Of a stretch of DNA of 64,000 bases, positions 44,700 to 55,900 are shown piece after piece (position 1 is the stretch's first letter; each line of letters starts with the position of its first letter). Both the position numbers and the translations under genes were made by a program. The notes under the pieces are model-generated. The model ran no database searches. It saw only the letters and a list, made by a program, of their open reading frames with translations, and was not told the DNA's origin. Source of the stretch: Solen grandis (Eukaryota > Mollusca > Bivalvia > Adapedonta > Solenidae); the NCBI GenBank assembly GCA_021229015.1, contig CM037790.1, forward strand, positions 52,126,174 through 52,190,173, given 5' to 3'.

Positions 44700-46257
44700 A
44701 CAATAATTTAATGGTGTTTCAATTCTATTTTTATCAATATAGTATACCCAAAGTACATTACAGTACAGTACACAGAGCTACCCAAGATGTAAACAAAATG
44801 GTCGCCCTCGTGTAAAAGGGGGTTTGCAGATTAAAACTTTTAAAAATACTATGTTCTACCAATAATAAAACTGATTTACTTGGCATAAACCTTAATTATA
44901 ACTTGTAAAAGTGAATCAAGCTGGAAATGACATCTAAATCACACTGAAAATCTAAATACAGACATTACAAATGGATTACTGTAGCCAACATCAGTGCATG
45001 GCATGTTTACATCGAGACAGATTGCAAATGTGACACGGAGGTGAAGAGAATATTCCGGGGCGTAATGCATTAATTTGGCTAGTTTGCTGGCAGACAAGTC
45101 AGTCAACTGTCAAAATTTATGTGATTTGTCAGAGACGCTGCAAATAGCAGATACAAATTGATCCAAACCAAAGACAAATACAAAGGTAAAAAAAATTAGT
45201 AATGCTTGGGCATTACATTATTGTCTTTTTCAAAACTGAATTCATTTTTCTTATATATTCTTATATGGTAAAATTCTTTTTTAAATTTGTTTATTTTGTT
45301 TATCAAAAAACAGGACAAGAATGCTGAACAGATGTAGAAAGATGGTATGTGTAGGCAATTTGAAATAATGTTTAACCCAAAACAGCATTGGTCTTTCTTT
45401 TTTACATTTTGTAGGTTTTGATTTTGAACATAATTATTCTGTCGTAATGCGACAACCATCAAATTACAGGTCATCTTTACTTAACAAATGTTTCCCAAAT
45501 TTTACTGCTAGTTTCATTGGTGTTTAAAATTTACATGAACTAAGTTTACTCCAAAATGTAACGAAACAGTCAAATCTCTATTGAAATACAGCTCCGTTAC
45601 GATTATATAATAGCAAAGGATTTCAATCATGTAATTGGAGAATATATACACACACGTGTGTATTTCAGTGCATGTAAACATAGGTCCCAGTAGGGATTAT
45701 TATATGTTGGCAAATAAAAGCTTGTTGCACATCAACAGGCTAGTCGCAAGCGCATGGGGAAAACCCATTATGAAACCATTATGAAGTTGAACTGAGTAAA
45801 CGGTTAAGACAAATCATTAACCATGATAATTTGAGTTTCAATGTATGAAATATTCATGCGTCCGAGGAGAAAGCACATAATATTTAATTTTTAAAGTGTG
45901 TGTCCTCGAGAGAGATCTGATTTACATGTAACTTCCCTTAGGAAAAATAACTGCTATAATTTGCAGTTTTAATGCAGTTAAAGTGTAGTTTTTCTGAAAA
46001 ACTGCCTTCTTTGGCAGTTTATTTTAACTGGCTGATGTAGAATAAAGCAGTAAATTGCAGTTTTTCATTTCACTGCAAACAGTGACGGAAGAAAAAAACT
46101 GATTGCTGCAAGTTTCATGCAGTATTTCTGGCAGTTATGAAAAACTGGATCTGTGTGTGCAGTTTTATGAGCAGTAAAGAGCAGTGTTTTTCTTGGGGCA
46201 GTATTCTGTTTCTTGATAATGATTTGCAGGAACAGTATTGTGCAGTTTTGCATCAAA

Positions 46258-46362
46258 AATGTCTACGGCGCGATACTGCAGTGTGGTAGTCCTATACCCG
46301 CATGAAGTAGACATCGTGACTGGCTGTATTACTGTCGGTGGGACGTTAAACCCAACAAACAA
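46258..46362 (+). mobile_element. SINE family 1 tail fragment
   Basis: Begins gtctacggcgcgatactgca and ends gggacgttaaacccaac; head missing. Confidence 0.7.
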
Positions 46363-46588
46363 ACTGATATCATATATAGCAGTGTTTATTACACCGATCC
46401 CTACACAAGAGGTGTGCACACTGGCGCATGTTGACGTCTTTTGTAAACATTTATTAAAGTTGCTTAAATAATCATGTTTATAGATAAACATTTACATAAG
46501 AATGAGGAGATTCGGAAATATTTTTTGCAAAGGGACTCCTAAGGAAAGAAAAAGATGCTAAATTAAATACTAAAATACAAGAATTTTA

Positions 46589-46790
46589 TTAGGTTTAACG
46601 TCCCACCGACAGTATTTAGTCTTTTGGAGACAATGTCTACTTGAGACAAATGTAATGTTGTCACACTGCACAGTATCACGTCGTACACAGTTGGCATGAT
46701 ACCACACCCAGTCACATTATCCGGACACCGGGCCATCAGTCCTAGAACTACCCTTATTAAGCTGAGCGCCAACGAAGGGAGCAATACCAG
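46589..46790 (-). mobile_element. SINE family 1 copy
   Basis: Begins ttaggtttaacgtcccaccg and includes cacacccagtcacattatcc; reverse of 28151-28417, head partly decayed. Confidence 0.7.
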
Positions 46791-47259
46791 TACCTATGTT
46801 ACGAATTTGGTAAATACAAGAATTGAATAATTGATATAACGTTTTTAAACAACCTACAGATCATGTGTTATCTCGTTTAATTTGGTATTTCCGGAGTATT
46901 CCTAGCCTTGATATCTTCCGCTGACACCGACTTTTTAAACGATTATTTTTTACATATTTCGTTCTTTCCTTAATGTCAATCAGTTGATATTTTCTTATTT
47001 CTCAACTAATTCAAACAAGATAAATAAATAAAAAACAGCCATCACATAAATTGATTGAAATCTGAAAAAGAAATGAGCCGACGGTCAAAAAATGCGCGAA
47101 ATTTATGTGTTACATCCATATTTGGAAAGCACGTGCACGTGTGTAAATACTTTAACAATACGCTGACGAAACACTTATTGGGCGCCTTCTTCTAATATAG
47201 CAGCATAACGTAGTAATAGGGCGGGGCAAACTCTAAGTTAGTCAGTGTTAATTAAGTAT

Positions 47260-47365
47260 AGGTTAGTGTTTTTTAGTAAGCATTAAGTCCATTAAATCGG
47301 TGTGGCACGGCAAAGCCGCGCGACCGATTTAATGGACCTAATGCTTACTAAAATAACACTAACCT
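47260..47365. mobile_element. Foldback element (42-bp arms)
   Basis: Arms 47260-47301 and 47323-47365 pair almost fully (aagcattaagtccattaaat against atttaatggacctaatgctt), separated by a 21-nt GC-rich loop. Typical of a foldback MITE. Confidence 0.8.
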
Positions 47366-48783
47366 ACATGTATTAGTGTTTGAAATTATGTTTTGAAATT
47401 TAACGCAGTCGCACATTCCAAATATAGTATTTATTTTTTAGACTCCGCCCTATCAACCTTTTCCCGGCGTGAATTACATCACCTGACATGTAACATGTTA
47501 TGTCAAAGGTCAATGCGTCGCTCTAGCTGTGTATATCTGTGTAGATCTACGCTCCAAAATGAGCATTGAACCGGAAGCCGACTTTGATCTCTTTGGCAAA
47601 AAAGTGGTGATTGAAATTTGAATAAAAGATACTGTTTAGAAAGGTTCATATATCTGCACCTATAAATGTAGTGTTTTGGACATTTTTTTTTAAGTAACCC
47701 TTGTGAGTAAGTGTTTTTTTTTTCTTCTCTTCTCATTATTTATATACATTTTTCAATTTGAATTTATATATTCGGATATTTACTTACTCGCTTTGTTTAG
47801 TAATTAGTTATATATTGCCCATTCTTTGTTAACATGTGTAGACATTGAAATTACAAAAGTGTATTTAAAGCGATGACCGATACTAATGTTGTTAGAACTT
47901 GTGGTCAAACCCTCTTACTTATTTTTTTAAAATCTTCAATGTTGTATCATCATTGCTTAGGCAATAATACATGTTTAAACTAAACTAAGCGGAAGGGTAG
48001 AGTTATTTTGTTATTTTGATTAATCAGAATCCTGGGAGTAAATGTTTGTTCTCTATGGTTGCTGTGTATTATTTTTGTCGATGTTCATGCGTTCACATCA
48101 AAAATCCCTGTAACACGTTACACATGCGTGGACTAAGACCACAATTTAAATTTACTATATGTTCTATATAAGCATATATACAAATGACAATTTCTGTAAG
48201 GGACATTGGCATCCAAACTACCCTCATTAGATAGATCTATTCAAGAGAAATAATTCTGTACATTTTAAATATGGAGTCACCCGACTACTTTTGACCTATT
48301 TAAGGCTAACTAACATGCGTATGAATTTAGTGCACCGGTCGGCCATTTCACGCCAATTTTCTCAAAAATTCCCCTCAGTAAATGCTAAACTATTAAGATT
48401 GTTGTGCAATAAGGCCTCCAAATTGGGCATTTTATGACTAGTTTAACTGTTCTATAGAATTCAATCCTTTATTGCATGTCTTTCAGTCAAAACTCACCTT
48501 AATTCAGCATTAAATAGGGTCACTTTTTTCTGTGTAGGCACATCCGGTAACCAAGGGCAGGTAATTTGTGGTCTTATCTATTTTGGTGAACACATAAAGC
48601 TCCGCTTCTCGGCACATCTTGACGCACATGCGCAGTGAAGGTGCTTGAAGCTGGTTTTAAATTGATCAGTTGATTTAGCGGAATAGTGTTAAATTTACAA
48701 GTTGATGCCGATTTAATGAATTAAATGGAGACAAAATTTTGAAAAAAATGAATGATTCATTGAACAAAATATAATTTCAAACA
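47366..48783. other. Noncoding between two foldbacks
   Basis: No genes. The ends ttagtgtttgaaattat (47373) and its inverse ataatttcaaacacta (48769) form an inverted pair, so the stretch could itself be a ~1.4-kb element. Degraded sister at 57850-59270. Confidence 0.45.
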
Positions 48784-48862
48784 CTAAGAGAGAATTTAAC
48801 AGTTAAGAAGCCGTCACTCGCTACGCTCGTTCCGGCTTCTTAACTGCTAAATTCTCTCTTAA
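48784..48862. mobile_element. Second foldback (about 29-bp arms)
   Basis: Arm aagagagaatttaacagtta is followed by agaagccg; after an 18-nt loop come cggcttct and its complementary arm ending attctctctt. Confidence 0.8.
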
Positions 48863-49590
48863 TAAACACAACTATAACGAATACAGTCGTCTCCATCGTA
48901 TGTACAAGCATTATTGAAATTTAACTCACGAGGCTACACGCGTCGACGAATCTATTGCATGGTAGCATTTACGGTTTTATTCCCGCGACTGTACACGAAA
49001 TAAAAAAAAAGAATTTTGATATGCAGAATTAATAGGTTTTAAGTTTAATTGCTTATATTTGAAAACCTATAAAACTAGACCCAAATATGCTACAATGAAT
49101 TGTAGGGATTGTCAGGACATTTAATTTTGGTATACTAAACTTGGAATCTCTCAGCCCCTCACCGCTGTGGGTTCGAATTCCGGTAGGGACTTCGGATTTT
49201 TCATGTGAGGAGCCTTCCAGCTGGCTTGCGGAGGTCGGTGGTTATATCCGCGTATCTCTGTGTACTCGGGGTCTTCCTCCACCTGTAATTAGCTGGACCT
49301 CTCTATATGATTGAAATACTACCACAGCGACAGTAAACCCAAATACAACAACAACAATTAAAATTGGTCAAGTTATAAGAAAACGATATCAAAATAAAGA
49401 TTTATTTATTTTCGACATATGGCTTACCTCTCAAAGTTCATGCATGAGAAGTCCATACGAAAAAAAAAAAGGAAAGGTATAAAATATATATTATTTCTAA
49501 CGGTATTAATCTTTACATTTCAAAATGTTGCAGAAAGTCCTATCATTCGTATCAACGAATGAAATCTAGTTATTATTGTTATTGTTATGT
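48863..49590 (+). mobile_element. Right end of repeat element, sister of 28790-29240
   Basis: Matches 28790-29240 except for a SINE insertion. Ends gcagaaagtcctat, cattcg...cgaatg, aaatctag (49530-49568), then (tta/ttg)n. Noncoding. Confidence 0.8.
49145..49358 (+). mobile_element. tRNA-derived SINE (family 2), complete
   Basis: B-box-like gggttcgaattcc near 49170; the body includes tcctccacctgtaattagct. Imperfect target duplication taaacttgg (49136-49144) and taaaattgg (49359-49367); the sister locus at 29024-29032 has a single taaaattgg and no insert. Confidence 0.85.
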
Positions 49591-51265
49591 TTATTCTTAT
49601 TATTATTCCTAACTTTCCAACCAAATCCAAGAGTTAAATTTCAATATGTTGCCAGTGTCTGAGCAACATGAAAATTAAATTGCCTTGACAAAAATGTTCA
49701 CATTTTTAAATTCAAGCATTTTCAATTTTCAATGACGTCAAATGACGTCATTTTTGACGTCAGCTTTTAAAAGCTTATTCGCGCTCTAGAGCCTCAATTC
49801 TATCGGATAATCTTGATATTTTCACGGATGATGTAGTCATGATGTAGGTACACCTTGTCTATAAATTTTTTCAAATTCAAAAAATTTTTTAAGAATTTTT
49901 TGCAAAACCGAGTTTCGAATTTTGGGTCTTAAAATATCATTAATGTTACAAAGGCTACTGATGAGTTAGAAGCATGAAAATTGGACAGTTTATTGGCCCA
50001 GAGGTCTACTTTCTTTCTCTGAAATATTTTTATTAAGTCACGTGGTTATGACGCTTTAATGGACAAAATCCTATTTTTTTAAATATTTCTCTCGTCATTT
50101 AGAGTCAATTTTTTTTAAATAAAAATTGCAGCGATAAAAAGGTATCTTTTTATACATTCAATTATTTTTAATTTTAAAGGGTTTCAAATGACGTCATATT
50201 TGACGTCAACATCAAAAACGTGTTTGCGTTTTTGAGCCTTAAATTCTAGTCGATTATCTTGAAAATTTCCACGGAAGATGTTCGTTAGAATTTAAAATGT
50301 GCACCTTTGCATTCAAATTACAAATTCGAAAGATTAAGATTACATGGTAATACCGAGTTTCGAACTTTGGTATTAAAATTATTTAAATGTTACAAAGCCC
50401 CCTGATGCGTTAGAAACATGAAAATTAGACAGCATATCGGTATAGAGGTTAACATTCTATTTTCTAAATGATTTATCTTTTAAGTCAGTGGTTATGACGT
50501 TATTGAAAAAAACAAAAATATTTTTGTCACTTTGGCATCGTGAATTTTTAGTCAATCTTTATTAAATTTTCAGATTTGAAAGAGTTAAAATTGAAAGTGA
50601 AGATACTTAAAAAAATGTTCGTTTAGTCACGTGGTTATGACGTCATGCTACAAAAAAATCATATAAAATCGCCAATCGGATCAATGAATTTAAATTTTCA
50701 AATGTCGAAACTTATTGAAACCTGAAGAAAATGACAAATACATGTAAAAATCTCCCTATCAATTCTTTAGTTTTCTAAAGGTTTAACGGTTTCTTTTTCT
50801 AAATCTGTAAAAATAAGCAAATATATAAAGCAAATGATTTGTTGAAAGTTTAAAGGGACGTTTATAACGTTAATTACATAGAAATAAAAAAAAAAAATTT
50901 CAGGGATTTTGTTTACACCTCTGCATGCCTTTGTTACCATCTTTTTTTGCAAATGTAAAATTCAATCAATTTAAAGGTTGAAATTTAAGGATTTCAAGTA
51001 GTTTTTTTACAATTTCAATTATGTAGATCAAATTGCAATGAATATTTGTTAAATCATATGCTTACGAAGAAATAAATTCAAAAATAAAGAATAAAAAACA
51101 AACTTTAAAATCGATTGAATAGCGTAAGAAAAAAATCTTGTGGATAGTATTACCTTAAAATTTTCCTGTTTTTTTTTTTTTCTGCTTGATAGTAAATGGA
51201 TGCGTCATCAAATAAAGATTCATATTTATGCTTTCTCAATATCAACTTAAGAAGATAAAAAAAGA

Positions 51266-51296
<31 letters not shown>

Positions 51297-51469
51297 TATT
51301 TTTGAAATAAGTAAATATTTATGATAATGATGATTTAAGTATTAAATCTTACATTATTATGCATCATATTCAATTTCTTTGTATTAACTTATATATTAAA
51401 TACCTTTAAAATAAGCAAACGGAAAGCCGATTCGTTTTTTTTATCTTAAATAAACGACTTTTAGTTTTA
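49590..51469. repeat. Divergent repeat with few TGACGTCA sites
   Basis: Two diverged units (acgtcaaatgacgtcattt near 49735; gtcaaatgacgtcatatttg near 50188) and AT-rich sequence with a ~37-nt A-rich run at 51258-51294. No genes. Confidence 0.6.
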
Positions 51470-52960
51470 TTAGGACTTTCTGCCTAAAGCAGAAAGTCCA
51501 TTGGTTTGTACTGTTTAGGACTTTTGCCTAAAGCAAGAAAGTCTATTGGGTTTGTACTGTTTATTCTTCTTCTTATTATTAGGGCTTTCTGCCTCAAGCA
51601 GAAAGTCCCGTTGGTTTGTTATTTTTTTCTTATTAGAGCTTTCTGCCTCAAGCAGAAAGTCCTGTTGGGGTTTTTATGTTTTTCTTCTTCTTCTTATTAT
51701 TATTATTCACATTTTTCTTTTTTTTGAGGTTCAAATTAAAACAGGTTACCGAAAAGTCGCAGCATGAAATTTTAACAGTATGACAGTGACTTTGGCGCTT
51801 TTGATGCAGCAATTTTTTTCTTCATGTGATGTCACGTGATGTCAGGGTTAAAAAAAGCTACCAAAGCTTGTTTGCGCTCTACAGCCGTCATTTATTTACC
51901 AATTGACTTGATTTTTTCACAGAATGTATGGATTGCAATGTAGTTGTGCATGATTATAACTTTTGCAACATTCAAAAAGACCAAGGATCTATGGCTGAAC
52001 CAAGATTCGAACTTTGGACCTGAAAATGTATTTAAGTATTTTGAAGCTTTCAGATAAGCCAGAAACTTAAAATTTAGACAGAACTTGTGTCTTATCAATC
52101 CTTACAGCTCTAAAAAGACTGAGTCGTATCACGCAAAATGACGTCGTGACGCGTTAACAAACTTTTAATCCAAATGAAGGGTTTTTAAGCCCCACATGCC
52201 TTAACTTTTCACCGATTTGCATAAAATTTTCACTGGTATGCAACAAAGCATCTCATTTTCTTTTGTCACTTCCGTTTCCGGAAAATGTAAAGGTCAAGGT
52301 CAAATGTCAGTTATCGGTGGTTTTATTCGGCAAGGTTTATCTCGAAAACGGAAGAAAATTCTACCTGAACTCTGGTAAAATATGTAGTGATTTAAAAGGC
52401 CTTTCAAATGATATTTTAGTTTTTGAAGATCGGGGTTGAAAGGTTAATTTGGGGGAAAGGGAAAAGTGTATTTTAACGAAATTGAAAAGCTGTATTTCAT
52501 GAACTTGAGTCAAAATTAGATTTTTTCAGATTAACACCTGTAAAGTGAAATGATGTTACTGCAAGGATTTTTTTTGGTCACGTGATTATGAGTCATGAAA
52601 CTTAAGCAAGAATTTTAAAAAATTCATTAAAATGGGGAAGTAAAAGTATGAAGTTGAAATTTTGCAGAAAAAACCAACTTCGGTTGCAAAAAGTTCTAAA
52701 AATTTAAAGTGATTCCGTCAAAAAAATGGAAAATATATGTTTTTCGATAAGGGCTTGTATATAAAAATTAGCAATTTGAAGTAAGAAAAAGGGGTTATTG
52801 GGTTGATCCGGATTTACGCAAGAAGATCCCGTGTTAAAGGTGAATTGCGAGGTTTTTAAAGAAATGGGGTCTTTTAAGATGCAATGGTGTCCCCCCGGAC
52901 CGTTTAGCTTTGGGCCTTTGTTTTCGGTTTTTCCCAAAACTTTTTTTTGGGGTTTTTCTG
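51470..52960 (+). mobile_element. Nested hairpin starts and a further repeat copy
   Basis: Hairpin starts at 51475, 51520 (decayed), 51582 and 51634, each followed by attgggtttg-like sequence, then a sister of 42000-43190 whose quality falls off after ~52450. Confidence 0.65.
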
Positions 52961-55900
52961 CCTAAGCAAAAACCCTTTGGGGGTTTGTATGTTTTTATTA
53001 TTGGCTTTCTGTAGGAAAAAAACCTATTGTTTTATACTTTTTTTTTTTTATTAGTTTTCGCCACGGCAAAAGTCATATTGGTTTGATTTTTTTTTTTTTT
53101 TGGGCTTTCGCCTAGCAAAAACCCCTATTGGGTTTTTTTTTTGGGTTTTTCTCCCTTTGGGAGAAATCCTTTGGGGTTTTTTATTTTTTTTTTCTTATTC
53201 TTTTTTTCCTCTTGTTTTTGGTTTTAAATTTTGATGTGTTCCAATGGCCCAAACAATAAAATTTTATGGCATATATTTAAAAAACCAGAGTTTTTTAATG
53301 CAATGAATTTCATATTCTATAAAATTTAACGTCAGATTGACGAAGGTGAAAAAGTTGTACCCGGGTTACACCATTATCTTTGGGGGCCCTTTTCATAAAA
53401 TTTACAAATGTGTTTAGGCTTTTTGTGCCTTTTGGTGCCTTTTTTTAAAATTTTCGAAATGGCTGGTTCTATGGGAATCCCAAAATTCAACATTGAGGGC
53501 AAATTTCAAATGGAAAAAACGCTTCAAATGACTAAAAAAGATTTTGGACGGGGAAAAAGTCTCAAGGGTTCTTTTCATTCCTGAAAGAATGTCTATGACG
53601 TCATATGGGGATGGGGGGAAAGGTAAAATTTTTAAAAAATTTTTTGTTTTAAAATTTTTTTAAATTTTTAAAGTTAGCACCTTGAAAATTTAAAAGCATG
53701 TTTCAGATAAAATGTTTGATTTCAATGTTTTTTTTTTTTCTAGAGTGCTTTGACGTCAAAATGACTCTCTAAAAAAGTTTTACCGGCCCCGCCTTTTTTC
53801 GGGGGCCCTTTCCTCAAATTTCCAAAGTGTTTTTAGCTCTATTGTCCTTTGGGGACCGGTTTTTCCAAAATTCGAAAAGGCAAAAGGTTTAGGCAATCCC
53901 AAGATTCGAACTAATGAACAAATTTCAAAGGGGTAAAAAATCATTCCGAAAGCTAGAAAGCTGATTTTGGAGGGAATTGTCTTTAGGTCTTTTTATATTC
54001 TGAAAAGATAACCCAAGAGTAAAAAAGCAAAAGCAATAAAACTTTTGATTAACCGGGATTTAACCCGAAAGGGTTTTTTTTTTCATGTTTGTTAAATTTT
54101 TGTCTAAAAAAGGGGAAAATATTAGTTTTCTTTGGCCCCTTCACTTTTGTTTCCGAAACCCCCCGGCAAGTCATATATAATTTGGGGTTTTTTTTCGCCT
54201 TAAAACCAAAAAAGGAAAAAAAAACTATTGACAATGTGTAAATTTGTATGTTAAAAGCCTTTCAGATGATATTTATACTCGAAAGCCCTTTTTTTTTTGA
54301 TAAAATGATATGATATTTTTGTAGGCAATGTTTGGCCGTTTTTGAGCCCAAACTTAAAATTGGCCAAAAATTATTGAAATGCAAAAAAAAAAAATTTGGT
54401 ATGTAGTTTGGGGTTTTTACTCCCAGCAAACTGCTAAGTGAGCTTTGTGACCCCCCCGTGGGGGCCGTCGTCGTGGTCTCCGTCGTCAACAATTGTTTTT
54501 AAAAAAGAATTCCCCCCGGGCGAATTTAATGAAATTGGCAAAATTTTTTCCTTGGGGGGTTTTTAAAAAAGTTTTTAAAAAAAAGTTGACCGAAGAACCG
54601 GTTGCCATGGCAAAAAAAAAAAATAATTTAAAAATTTTTAAAAACTCTCCTTCAAAATGGGCCATTTTAAAAATTGGACAAGTTCCTTGGGTCAAACCCC
54701 TCCCCCTTTTTAAAAAAATTCCGACCGTAAAAAAAAGGCCCCCCGGGGGGGGGCTTTTTGCCTTTATTTAAAAAAACCTTTAAACAACCTCTCCCCTAAA
54801 CCCGGGGCAGAATTTATTAAACTTTGGGGGGATCCTTGGGGGCAACCCTTCAAAAATTTTCAAAATAACTTGATCAATTAGAACTGGGTTACCAGGCAAC
54901 AAAAAAAAAAAAATAAAATTTTAAAAACATCTCTTCAAAACTAGGCCCAAAATTTTAAATAAATTGGACAATTTTCGGGTAAAACCCCCCAAAGTTGAAA
55001 ATTTTTCGACGGTAAAAAACATGGCCGCCAGGGGGGCTTTTTCCTTATATTAATGAGAAATTTAAACAACATCCCTCAAAAAACCCAGGAAAAATTTGAT
55101 TAAATTGGCAATGTTTTGGGTAACCCCTTTAAAATTGCTAAAATAAACTTGATCCCTGTAGAACCGGGGTTTCCATGGCAACAAAAAAAAAAAAATATAA
55201 AACTTTAAAAACATCTTCTTCAAAACTAGGCCCCGTTTTAAAAAAAATTTTGGACAATTTTCCATGGGTCAATTCTCCAAGTTGCAAAAAAATTTGCGAC
55301 CCGAAAAAAACTGGGCCCGGGGCGGGGCTTATTTGCCTTATTGTATATTGGAAAATTTAATTAACTTTTCCTCAAAAAACAAGACGAATTTGATTAAAAT
55401 TTAGCGGGAATGATTTGGGTCAACCCTTTTTCAAAAATTTCCTAAAATAAATTGACCCTAAAACGTGGTTGCCAGCAACAAAAAAACAAAATGAAAACTT
55501 TAAAAATCATCTTCTTCAAAATAGGCCCCGTTTTTAAAAAAAATTGGGGACAGTTTTTTCCTTGGGTAAACCCTATTTTTCGGTGAGCGATTTGGGCCCC
55601 TCTGGGCCTCTTTTTTATTACCCGGAGGTTTAAAAGCTTTTTTACTCAAAGTATTAGAATTTCCAAACAAAAAAGCGTTGAAATGAAAATTTTTTCGAAT
55701 TTTTTTACCGTAATTTTTGAAATTAAACAAAGCAAAGGGGAAGTTACATCAAAATTAAGAATTTAAAAGTAGAATTTCAGCGATTGCCGGGTTGAAAAAG
55801 TTTTAAGGCCAAATTTTAAAAACCCTTTTAAAAATAGGCCCAAATTTTTAAGCAATGAATGTGGGAATTTTAAGACAATTATTTTGTACTTGGGTTTTTT

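Larger units (their letters stand above)
44700..47259. other. Noncoding, mostly low-copy in this window
   Basis: No genes seen. Contains a run of gcagtt-rich phrases (45960-46250), a SINE family 1 piece (+, 46258-46362, ending gggacgttaaacccaacaaa) and a reversed SINE (46589-46790). Partly recurs, degraded, at 56880-57720. Confidence 0.55.

Noticed and set aside
45196..45474. Minus-strand 92-codon frame
   Set aside because: AT-rich, no motif, no neighbours; within chance expectation.
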